From Wyeomyia smithii (Eukaryota > Arthropoda > Insecta > Diptera > Culicidae): a DNA stretch of 64,000 nt. The notes under the pieces are model-generated. The model worked only from the letters and a program-made list of their open reading frames with translations. It was not told the DNA's origin and ran no database searches. Below are positions 45,022 through 55,585 of the stretch, one piece after another. Where the stretch lies: contig NC_073695.1 in NCBI RefSeq assembly GCF_029784165.1, positions 196,627,357-196,691,356 of the forward strand, given 5' to 3'. A program made the translations under genes and the position numbers. Position 1 is the first letter of the stretch, and the number at the start of each line of letters is the position of its first letter.

Positions 45022-47688
45022 TCAGTGTATTTCAATAACACTGTGACAGAATATTTTTTTCAATATTTTCTCTGGAGAGTACAACTAATTATCTGCATTT
45101 TGATAGAAAAATTTTTTGTACCTCTGACGTATAACTTGTTTTGTCTTGCCAGATTTTCAATGAATTATTTTTTAGTCGAAGTTTATACAGACATATTTCT
45201 AATATCGCATGAATTCGTTATTATATATTTGTCTTTTTCAAAAGCTTTCGAAATATTATTTCTTTATCAAGTCTATGACATATTTTGACCTGAACTTAAC
45301 TGTTAATCCAATTGAAAACTCGGAACAGTGGATTATACAAAAACTGAAGCTGTTCTGAACCATTCAAACATAGGAGTTATAATTCTCGTCTTCTAACTAA
45401 AGTTCTAACAAGATCAAACATGACGCGTCACATTTATTCCTGTTTTGCTGTACGATGAAACTTCGGTGTATCGTGTTGGAATTTTCAAGGGACCACGTTT
45501 TCACCCTTAGCAAAAAAGGATGCACGTGTTCCGTAACGGAGGAAGAAACCTTTTTTTTAAATACTCGCATAAAGAAGTTTAATGCTGGATTCGATATATT
45601 TTTTGCGTATTTGCGTACCTTTGTCCTTGTTTTTTTTTGTCTATCGTTTCAACCTCTCACAAAAGAAATCGAAAGCAAGGCAGCAGCCGGATCACAGAAC
45701 AGAATCGTTTTGGATGAAGGGATTGGACAGGTAAACGTGATCGAACCCCTCCGGATTTAGAGACGCACAATTCTGTCCTTTTGTTTTGGCTACTTTGCAC
45801 GTTTTTCTAACTGGTTATCCTACGAGTTGCAGAGGGTTACTTTTATTAACGCTCATGCAATGCCTAAATAGCTTACGCACCGGTGCGTAGTTTTGTTAAT
45901 GTGTATTTCTTCTTCTTTGAGAACGGTATAGAGCAGAAAAATGCAATTTTTAGTCATCTTTGTGGATAAAATGAAGTACCTACTATTTATTATTTGAACC
46001 TTGAAATCATGAACTATAAATCAGTCAATATGTTGTATTGAGAGTTTCATAGTATTTCGAATTCCTTTTTTCCGTTTATGGAAATATGTACACGCGCAAA
46101 AGTACAAGCGTTCCTTTCTTTATTCTTGATCTGTTATCCATCCCTTCATAATTACAAATACGAAGCTATAGGCAGTAGTGTGAGTGCGAGAGAACTAATG
46201 AACTTGACTGTCCCGAAAGGTCCACTGCCCTTTACAAATCACCTGCTGATCCATTGACTACAACTGGCTTCCATGTGGGATCTTGAACACGGTGCGATCA
46301 GCAATCAATTTAAACCCCTCTAATTTAAAAATGCTCCATTCCCTCGTTCGCCCCGTTTCGACCCGCAGTTGGCTCATAGCAAATAATGGGATGCTGGGCT
46401 GAGGCCTCGCGGTGTACTCGAGGTTTTCCTATATACACGAAATTATCTCAAAACCCACATAGCACCAGCAGAAAATGCGATCCGCCACATCAACCATACG
46501 GCGTAACACCGGTAGCTATTAAAAAAAAATCTGCAATTAGGTATACACGGCCAATGATCCACGATTCGTCCGGTTTACGTTTGGAGCTACAGCATGTTGG
46601 TGGTTGTGCGATCCATTGAGTGGAGCCTGCTGCAGTCAGGGGCGTTGACAATATAATGAGAGTAGTTTAAAGAAAGTAACGATAGAACAAAATTTTAAAA
46701 TTATTATTTTTAGTAACTTTAAACTTCGATTTGTTATAATTATCGTCACACTCGTAACTGTATTAGTAGTTAAAAATACTATTTATGAGCAGGAATTCAG
46801 TACCCCACTCTAAAAACTGCCCATTTCCGCCCGCGGTTGTCTATTTGTAAATTTAGGAGTTTGCCTTTCTTTCCGCTCCGTCTTCGGAGCAGCTTCGCGA
46901 ATTATTTGCACGTAAAGCTCCACACGCACACACACCTCAACTCGCAACACACCAGCTTAAAAGTGGATTTAAAACCCATTTTCTAAATCTGCGCACACTA
47001 GGAAAAAGTCGAAGCGAAATTGCTGTAAGCAAAGTGGCGTGGCGAAGAAAAGAGCAATTCACTGGAAAGCGATCAGATTTTATACCTGTACCATGACGCT
47101 ACAGAATGTCGAATTAGATGAAAAGAGACACGTATTTTTGAGATAGGTCGCTTTTGTGCTGATTTCGAAGAAGATTCAAGCCAGAGATGGATAGAAAATT
47201 ACTCTAGCATTAAATCGTTTTACTCAGATTAGTAATCACTTTGAATCGTCTTTTCAAATAAAATTCGGTGCTGATTGATGCAAATTTTGTTGAGTAAAAA
47301 CTACAGACTAAGTTTGAATGTTCCTCTGGCTTAAAACTGTTCATAGATATAAATTTAGCTTAACTTACGAATACTACTGAACAGCTTAGAACAGTACTGC
47401 ATAAAAGCAATATTGTTAACTTTCACCTCATTTTACTGCATCAATTGTATATTCAATCGCCATTTATGCAACCAATGTCGCCTAACTATTTTGGAGTTTA
47501 GCGTTCTTCAAAACGCAGCAAGCACTCGAGACTTACACACCCTATCGTAGAGTAAAATTTACTCGAGACTTACGATCTGTCGTAGAGTCAATTTATTGTC
47601 TCTGTTGAAATTATTTCCTGAAAGAGTGTTTAAAAAACTTATTGCTTGCTTATAATTTTAATAAAAAGCTTTACTTTCATCATTTCAG

Positions 47689-48890
47689 GAGAACGTCCAT
47701 ACCAGTGTGACTACCCGGGATGTACCCGTGCCTTCACCCAAAGCGGTCAGCTGAAAACTCACCAACGGTTGCACACAGGCGAGCGTCCCTTCATCTGTTC
47801 GGCGATCAACTGCCAGATGCGTTTCACCCACGCCAATCGTCACTGCCCGGATCATCCGTACGATACGCTGAAACGGTGCGATGATTTCGTTATTCAAACC
47901 GTACCGGAACAGAATGGCGAGGTGCTCAAGTGGCTAGAGAAGTATCGAGCCGAAAGGGAAGATCGAACGCCCACTCGGAAGACACCGAAGCGGACAAGTC
48001 ACGCTACTCAGAATGAGAACGAAAATCAACCCCGGCCGGCGACAAACAATGAAAACTATATGGTGAACGGAACGGCTTTCCAATCACCGATGACGCCCCG
48101 ATCACCGTTTAAAAGTCGCAAAGGTTTGATGTGCGAGCTGGATATGAACGCCGGTATGGGATTGTCCGCTAGCCCGATTACGGCTAAAACCAAACCCAAT
48201 GTTCCAAAACTGATACAATGGCAGGAACCAACTAGCCAAGAAGAGGATGACTCTGGTGACGAGTCTCATGGCGGTGTTACAATTCAACATTCTACTTTCA
48301 ACCCAAAAAAGAAATGGCTTCGAGATGCCTGGCAGGAAGATCTGGCTAAACCGCTGGAACCGAGCCTTATTTCACCACAAGCGCTATCGAGCACAACTTC
48401 CACGGCGGCTCTGAAGCAACAGCTCAATCAGGAAAGTGCCCCAGTGATTCACGAAACTGTAACCGTCGATCCAAATCAGATGCGTCCAACTGTATTGATG
48501 GTGGCAAGTAAGGATTGCGCTCGCCCATTGAATGACCAACCGGCGGAACCAAGAGTTGAGACACGAACCCGTCGCCCTGAGGAAACAAATCGTAAGCTTC
48601 AGGGTGCTTTGGCGCTAATGCAACTAGCTACTGAAGATTCCGTAGCAGCACTCATGATGGCTGCTCCTTTCGAACCCGTTGATACTCAGGAAGTTACTTG
48701 TCTGAACAATACTCCTCCGACTATTCCGCAGTCAACTACGTGTTCGTCACCAGCAATGGTTGTTAATTCATACCTCGAGCAGCGTCCTCTGCGAATACCG
48801 ATGCTCTCCTACAGACCGGGTGAAATTGATCACAGCATCCCATTTACACTCGCCGCTGAAGCTGTCGCCAGTAGCTATCACCGGTTGTAA
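47689..48890 (+). CDS. ZNF367: ZNF367-like zinc-finger protein, exon 2
   Basis: The last coding exon, joined to 32906-33350 to give 548 residues. It opens with the linker ERPYQC. The second finger follows (C154..H176 region, PGCTRAFTQSGQLKTHQRLH). The third (CSAINCQMRFTHANRHCPDH, about 183-202) has the ANRHCP ending characteristic of ZNF367. Next come a coiled-coil-like KWLEKYRAERED and a long low-complexity, Ser/Thr/Pro/Gln-rich C-terminus with basic KTPKR and acidic SQEEDDSGDES patches and a KKWLRDAWQEDLAKPL segment. It stops at TAA 48888. Human ZNF367 is a nuclear regulator linked to cell-cycle genes; the insect protein has a much longer C-terminus. The 3' UTR continues to AATAAA motifs at about 49193. 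Confidence 0.94.
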
Positions 48891-49192
48891 AGCTCTACTG
48901 TTTGTACTAAAATACTTGAAATTCGATCTCTTCAGTCTGCCTGTTTATATATTTTTTATAAATTTTATATGACTTTATTCTTCTATTTGTATAATATCCA
49001 AAGAAAAAACTACCCCCAGAAAAGATAGCGAAAGGGTATCGATCGCACTTAGTAAACTTTACCCTGTGATGTATCTGTGTATCCTAATTTTTAAGTGCTG
49101 TTTGTCTCATATTAAAAGAATTGAGGAGTTATATTTTCGATTTTAATCATTTCGCGTACAGTAAATTGCTTTTACTATGTATATTTGCGAAA

Positions 49193-49212
49193 AATAAATA
49201 AAAATAAAAACA
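49193..49212 (+). terminator. Polyadenylation signals of the ZNF367-like gene
   Basis: Overlapping aataaataaaaataaaaa about 300 bp after the stop codon. Confidence 0.6.
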
Positions 49213-49784
49213 ATTTTGCATCGATTGAATCCCTAAAGATTGATATTTATTGCATAATGAAAATACAGCAGAAGTCAGTGACAGGTTTTTGTTCAAAGTT
49301 ACGTAATGCTAAACAGGCTCAGCATTTAGAGACTAAAACTGATGGTTGTGTGAAAATAGTTATACGCCACGCTGGTACACTATTACATTTAACGAGATAT
49401 TTTTGTTCGAAACAGCTATGCCTTTAAGAAATGTACATCAAAGAGTACACGGTTGTTTTCTCTGCAGTTGAAAGAAATACCAATTTTGTGCATAAATCGT
49501 AAACAACATGTTATGAATTTTTATTTCACGGAGCCATTAAAAGCGTCAAATGTTAGAAGGTAATTAGAAACCTAATTGAACTAGCTTTCGGCTATAGGTT
49601 GAAATTACTCGTACAGCACGTAAAGTCAAACATTGATAAAGAGTATTCTATCTATTGTTGCGTATTTTTTGCTGACCTAATGTTTCCAACTATTAAGATA
49701 ATCGATTTTTTAGTATATAAGCTCGAAATCGTACAGAAGTATCAGAAATATTCGGATATATTTATTTCTTACCGTTCCCGTCAG
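49213..49784. other. Intergenic, no feature recognised
   Basis: AT-rich sequence between the ZNF367 poly(A) site and the first RTE copy. Confidence 0.5.
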
Positions 49785-51238
49785 CTCCAGTCCAAAGTGT
49801 CCCTTACTGTTCAAAGAAGTCGTCTCCATTCAATTCGGTCCATGGCTGCAGCTTGCCAGTCATGTCGTCTGCAGAGGCCCCGCAAGTCGCCATCCACTTG
49901 ATCGAGTCACTCTGTGCTCGCTGCACCCCTCTTTGCCTCGTTCCAGTCGGGTCGTTATCGAAAATCGTTTTCAATTGGCTGTCGTCCGACATCCTTATGA
50001 CATGCCCAGTCCCTCCGTAGCCTCACCGTTTAGATGACGAGTGGTTCTTCCGACAGCTGATGCAAATCGTGGTTTATCCGCCTCCGCCATGATCCATCTT
50101 TCATCTGCACTGCCAATGATATGCAGCACCTTCCGTGGTAAACTTCGTGCGGTGGCAAATTTTATTTAAGCGAAGCGTCCTCCAGGGTCTAGAGTAGGCA
50201 CGATTTCCTGCCATAAGGCGTCGACAAATTTCCAGTAATCAGTGAGCCCAGGTACACGAACCTGCTACCACCTCAATTTCATCACCGCTAATCTGAATTC
50301 GTGGTGGGAGATACTGCCTTTTCTGGAACCTCTTACCCTCATGTACTTAGTCTTAGAAGCGTTTATGGCCAATCCAATTCGTCTGGCTTCAGCCTTTCAG
50401 TCTGATGTACGTTTCCATCATCTTCTCAAGGGTTCGTGATGGGCGAAGCCAAAGAGCAGACCTTTCGAATGTTGGGCCACTCTTCTATCTATCATGCCTT
50501 TCAAAGCGGTGTTAAATGGTGAGCACGATAGTCCATTACCTTGCCGTAACCCTCTCGATCTACTCACATCACTAGATCCATCGTCGACTTGACCAACCGT
50601 GTCAGTTTATCCATAATCGTACATAATCTGCTATAGCTGATCCCGATCGATTGTGTCGTACGCCGATTAAAAGTCGACGGGCATGTTAATTTTACGGAAT
50701 TTCTGCAGGACCAACCGTACCGTGAATATACGGTGCGGGCACCCATGAATCCCGTCTGGTATTGCCCCACGAACTCCCTCGCAAACGGTGATAATCGACG
50801 ACATAAGAACTTGAGAGAAAGTTGAGTTGCTCAAGATTGTGCTCATCAAATGAGCTAGCGGCTTGCGAAACAAATTAACGTGAGCGATAATTTACATCTT
50901 TGTTTGATAGAGTACCTTACAGGCGGCGTCCAGCAGCGTGATAGCGCGGTAGTTACAGCAATCCAGCTTGTCACCCTTCTACTCCTCCGAAATAACCTTC
51001 TCCTTCTAAACCTTTCTAATACCCCAGTGTAGCGCCTTAGGCAGTGCTTCGTTACCGTGTTTCAACAGCTCGCTGGGGAGATGGTCAGCTCCAGCTTCTT
51101 TGGGGTTTTCAAGCCGACTCATCTTCTCTTTAATCTCTTAGAGGTAAGGGGCTGGAATTCTATCGTCACCTCGATCTCTGCTACATTGCCGTTAAGGTGC
51201 TCGTCTTAGTCCTTAGACTTTTCAGACATTACCGACGT
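49785..51238 (-). mobile_element. RTE-like retrotransposon, RT domain to 3' end, decayed
   Basis: Read on the minus strand it starts in the EN-RT linker (EIKEKMSRLENPKEAGADHL, near 51130). The RT core continues with CCNYRAITLLDAACKVLYQ, IFTVRLVLQKFRKINMPVDF, AYDTIDRDQL (a decayed first-Asp motif) and RGLRQGNGLSCSPF. It then covers ISGDEIEVV and AGNRAYSRPW, and ends with the tail around 49992-49804. Many stops and shifts. No FADD box survives. It belongs to a different subfamily from the plus-strand neighbour, since the pre-VVDEF sequences differ. Confidence 0.85.
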
Positions 51239-51239
51239 C

Positions 51240-53035
51240 AAAACACGTCGGGGTGCTAACATGGACTCGGACCACTATCTAGTGATGGTGAAGTTACGCC
51301 AAAAACTATCCGTTGTGAATAACATACGCTACCGTAGCCCGCCAACTACGCACTTTCGCTCGAAGCTGCACTGCCAGAAAAGGACGAAAAGCCCCTCTAG
51401 AGGTCTGCTGGAATACCATCAAGTCAGCAGTGTAGTGAAGAACGTCTTAGGTCACGAAGTATCGAATCGATGTAACGAATGGTTTGACGAGGAATGTCGG
51501 TAGTTATTAGATGAAAAGAACGCAGCACGCGGAGTAATACTACGAAGAGCCACCCGTCAGAACGTGGAGCGATACAAACAGAAGTGGAGACAGCAAACCT
51601 AGCTCTTTTAGGAATAAAAGCGCCGCCAGGAGGAGGAGGAGTGTGAAGAACTACAACAGCTGTACCGCTCTCATGAAACACGAAAGTTCTATCAGGAATC
51701 CAGCGCATCCCGCAAAGGCTTTGTTCTGCAAGCCGAGATGAGCAGGAATAAGGATGGACGTGTCTTGACAGATGATCGTGAGGTGATCGAAAGGTGGAGA
51801 CAGCACTTCGATGAGCAGAACATTTGACGCGGTGGCAGATCAGTACATCAGACTAATAGCCAAGTTCTTTATTTCACTGAGTCAGGGCAAATCTGTCGAG
51901 AAATAAAGAAACGACAATGCGATTTACGACGCAAGTAAAAAAGAAATGCCAGATAATTGTTTACAAACTAAGCACGTGCGGCGGTTGGGTTGAAGCTTAC
52001 AAATTTTACAGTGCGCTCCGGACAGCACGCCAGATCAATACTGGGTCAAAATCGAGCGAATAAAGAAGGGTTTTGACAGCAGTTAGGTTGCTTCCAGGTC
52101 AAAACGAGGTGAGCTGGTGGAATAAAGAAATTTGCTACAAAATGTGAAGCAGAGAAGATTGGATCGAAGATAAATACGTTTAAAACGAAATAGATGCGGG
52201 TGGTGCTGAGCGCGACAGGGCACGCCTAGGAAGTGTTGTGATAATCGACGGTTATGAGTTTGAGGTAGTCGACGAATTCGTGTACCTTGGCTCAATGTTG
52301 ACTGAGAACAACAAAACCAGCCCTGATATTAGGAGACGAATTATCAGCGGGAGTGGTGTCTACAATGGGCTCAGAAAAAATACGGCCGAAAAGTCTAGGC
52401 CCCCGCACAAAGTGAACCTTGTACAAAACACTTATTACACCGGTTATTCTCTACGGGCATGAGAGGTGGACAATGCTTGAAGAGGTCCTGCGAGCGCTCG
52501 GAGTTTTCGAACGACCATCTTTGGCGGTAAGCAGGAGAACGGAGTATGGAGACGGAGAATGAATCACGAGCTCTACGGTGAACCCAGCATCCAGAAAGTG
52601 GCCAAATCTGTATTCGTCCAGGGCACGGCAAGTTGCGGTAACGACGAACAACTACTTTGCAAAATTGGTTTTCCCCTCGAGTCCGGTTGGTACCAGACGA
52701 GCCATTGGCATCCCTATACCGAGTAACAGTGAATGACAATAAACTCATGTCCTGGGATCAAATTAAATTGTGCCCGCTGTCAGCAGTAAGATAAAGATGT
52801 ATGAAAAGAGGCGGTGATATGCTATCTCATTTACACATATGTTGAGATGTTCGCCCTTGAAACATAACGCGATGGCAAATGGGAGGTACCAGACGAAGAG
52901 GAGCGCAAAAAAGGTGGTTAGACCAGGTGGCGCATGATCTGACAAGTACGGGTGCCCGCAGGATTGGAGGTGGGCAGCCATGAACCGCTCAAATTGGCGA
53001 AATCATGTTATTATCAGGACGTACAACCTTTTAAG
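51240..53035 (+). mobile_element. RTE-like retrotransposon, decayed and internally deleted
   Basis: Forward frames give the end of the endonuclease (ANMDSDHYLVMVKLRQKL) and the linker with CNEWFDEECR and YRSHETRKFYQESSASRKGF. Most of the RT core is then missing: the sequence jumps from REVIERWRQHFDEQ to AVADQYIRLI near 51840. After about 270 bp of unrelated DNA (51870-52150, with an imperfect ttctttattt/aaataaagaa inverted pair) it resumes at KINTFKTK, EFEVVDEFVYLGSMLTENN and the C-terminal tail (MNHELYGEPSIQKVAK). It ends near 53035. Confidence 0.85.
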
Positions 53036-53099
53036 TAAGGAAGTTGTTCGTGAGAAGTTGCCGTCAAGGTCTCTGCACATGTCGGCTTGCGCTGCGTAG

Positions 53100-54036
53100 T
53101 CTTTGCGGGAACTATTCAGCTCCGTGTGTCATTTGCACGGTACAGTTCTTCCATCGCTTTGTGATCTCGATCTTCATGCTAACGTTTCTTCTTCCGCAAG
53201 ATCTAGTTTTGCCTGTTCCGCGTGCGTCGGTAGCGCCCCACGTGCGCCCTCGTTCGGTGTTGCTAGGTAGTGATGCTTCCAGCTGCTGCGCGTACTCCAG
53301 AGCAACTTTGGTGTCCCTTGATTGCTCGCTGTTTGGTCGCAACAGGCGACTTCGATACGCGTTTCGAACCGTCGAGAGTTTTGAGCACATGCATACTGCA
53401 ACGAAGTAAATGTCCGAAAATTGATGCCGTCTGAGAAGAGTTTACCGTCGAGAAGGTGGTCAATTTGATGCTCGATTTCTAATCAGATGATCTACAGGTG
53501 GCTTTGTAAGGGAAAAACATATTTGTGACTATCATAGCCATTATCATTTGATGCGGCGTGCAGACTGTTCGGAACAATCGCCGGTCTGTAAATTGCCTAC
53601 CGTTTTACCTGAGCGCAGGGTTGCCACTTTTAAATCTGTGTTTTCCCTTGAAAAAATCTGAGCATCTGTATCTGGAACAAAAATATCTGTAAAAAAATCT
53701 GTTTTATTTAAACATAAAAAACTTTGTATTTTTTAAGTTTTTATGCTACATAAACAAAATTTTTAGCTTAAAAAGGTGTGAGGAGTTGAAAATATGTTCA
53801 ATTTGCTTAAAATTTAATAAAATAAAATTTGGAGTGTTTATAAAAATTAATGTCAATTTCGAAAAATCTGTTTATCTGTACTTTTCGACGAAAATCTATA
53901 CAGCTGTATATACAGATTCTGTGCCGTTACTTCGGCCAAAAATCTGTAAAATACAGATTAATCTGTACATGTGGCATCCCTGCCTGAGCGTTCATATCGT
54001 CGAAGACGATCTTGTTGATCGGCTGCCATTCTATTT
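53100..54036 (-). mobile_element. RTE-like endonuclease remnant, split by a hAT MITE
   Basis: The minus strand reads FDDMNAQ (near 54000) and, after the MITE, KRQAIYRPAIVPNSLHAASN, then QIDHLLDGKLFSDGINFRTF and SKLSTVRNAYRSR with EYAQQLEASLP. These are the middle and end of the endonuclease plus linker, and several frameshifts are present. The MITE sits immediately after the G-D-x-N-A motif. Confidence 0.75.
53608..53990. mobile_element. hAT MITE, 367 bp, 8-bp target duplication
   Basis: The element at 53616-53982 starts CAGGGTTGCCAC and ends, inverted, CAGGGATGCCAC. It is flanked by cctgagcg (53608-53615 and 53983-53990). The interior consists of AT-rich atctgta/tacagat repeats. The ends match within 12 bp with one mismatch. 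Non-autonomous. Confidence 0.93.
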
Positions 54037-54040
54037 TATA

Positions 54041-54187
54041 TTTACCCTCTAGTGCCCAAATTAATTTTCAGACGGACTTCGAAAAAATCACCTTGGGACT
54101 TTATAAACATTTTTAAGTATTGATTAAAGCTTTTTAGAGGTTCAACTGAAAACCGTCTAAAGGCGGCACTGGGCACTAGAGGGTTAA
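54041..54187. mobile_element. piggyBac-like MITE, 139 bp
   Basis: The inverted ends ccctctagtgccca (54045-54058 and 54170-54183) lie between ttta and ttaa. A CCYT start and a TTAA-like target fit the piggyBac superfamily. Internally agacggact/gccgtct pairs extend the symmetry. Confidence 0.8.
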
Positions 54188-55585
54188 GTGCCAGTTGACA
54201 ATAGTACAGAGCTCTGCCAGTATTAGTGCGCGATTTCACTCACACGTAATTTTACTGGTTGAAAATCAGCGACTTATTCATGGGGAACAAATTTTTTTCC
54301 AACCACAAATTTCTACCCCAGCTTAACATCGTTTATCAGTTCTATTTTGTTTGTTTTTATCAGTCTAGGTAGTACGCAAAAATTTTTATTAGATAATTGT
54401 ATTGATTTACAGCCTATTAAGCTATTATCACAGAGAACAAACATTCATGTTCATATAAAAAAATTTGAAAATCATGTGTAAAAATGTGGCGTTGCTGGTA
54501 GCTTGGACGTCCGTCTGCGGCTTACCTGAAGTTGGATTTTTAATCAACAAATTTGTTTGTTATGTTGAAAACAATAATTCAAATATGTTTTAAAATTAAA
54601 CCCAAGTTGAATTTAAAACTTTAACAAACTGATTTTCACCGGTTGCACTAGCAAAGTTGTTCCCTTTTTCTGTGCCTTTTCCAATCAGTTTTTCGATTAT
54701 CGCAGAGATTACCGGACCTGTGCGAGGATGTCTGAGAAAAAGGATAGCATTATGCCAGATTAATCTAGATTTCTGTTTGCTTGCCTCGCAAAAAGGACAA
54801 ATACTGCAATATTTACTTCCAAAAAGTCCCCTTGTCACACGATATGACTGCCAGATAATTGCTAGACTGTTTATTGATGTTTTGTATGATTTGAATCGAA
54901 ATCTAGTGGTAAACCTGATGCTATCCCACGAACTTTCCATATTCAAATAACTAATATTCTATATATATTTGTACTTCTTTGGAAATCTCACCAAAACAAT
55001 AAAATTTAAGCAGCAAACGGTTTTTGGTTTGTTTCCGGAGTATGGGTTTGATTGTGTTTCCCCTCTATCCCCTATAACGTCATTTAATGGCGTCTGATTC
55101 ACTTACCGACCCACACATTCAGTTGGCAACATTGTTTCTGGCCTTCACAGAAATGTTTGACAGCAGTACCAATAGGATAGGAGCCAAAAGCGCAGCAAAC
55201 GAAGAAAATATAAATTTGATTTTGAAATTTTTTTTTGCTGATAATATATTTTTGCTAAAAAAACATTTAAAACCAATAGATTGTAATTGTTTAGTGTGCC
55301 CTAGCGAAGTTGTAAGCTCTGTAGATGAGTGAAAACTGCCGAACCGTGCGGGTGGCGTCGATGGACTCAGTGTGAAATTCGGCTCGAAAAACGACTCTGC
55401 ACCGTAGAATGTGACAGCAGTTTCCAGTTGGAATTGCTTCGAATCAAAAGATTATTTATGAGAAGTTAAATACCCAGAATTTATCCGTTCTGGCGAATAA
55501 TGTGCGCATGATTTGAGTTTCTATTGTGTTGGCTTAATTTGTAAACATTTATTTGCTAAGTTATTTCTAGTAAGCAAACGGCAGA
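54188..55585. other. Intergenic region upstream of lin-54
   Basis: No gene recognised. A minus-strand open frame of 116 codons (54946-54596) contains CSICPFCEASKQK but has no homology I know and is opened on both strands. The last few hundred bases must contain the lin-54 promoter, but I see no clear TATA box. Confidence 0.45.

Larger units (their letters stand above)
33351..47688 (+). other. 14.3-kb intron of the ZNF367-like gene
   Basis: Bounded by GTACAG at 33351 and a pyrimidine-rich catttcag ending at 47688. The joined frame reads THTG-ERPYQC, the standard linker between two C2H2 fingers, so the exons belong together. Parts without any recognised feature are 33351-36378 (apart from a short aat microsatellite near 33436-33453), 36841-37551, 38364-38890, 40800-41380 and 45022-47688. 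Confidence 0.9.

Noticed and set aside
45455..45760. 101-codon forward frame in the ZNF367 intron
   Set aside because: Low-complexity and Phe-rich, with no motif, in a region without other coding signs.
54596..54950. Overlapping open frames on both strands (116 and 97 codons)
   Set aside because: Both are free of recognised motifs and no splice context was found. The Cys pair in CSICPFC alone is not enough.
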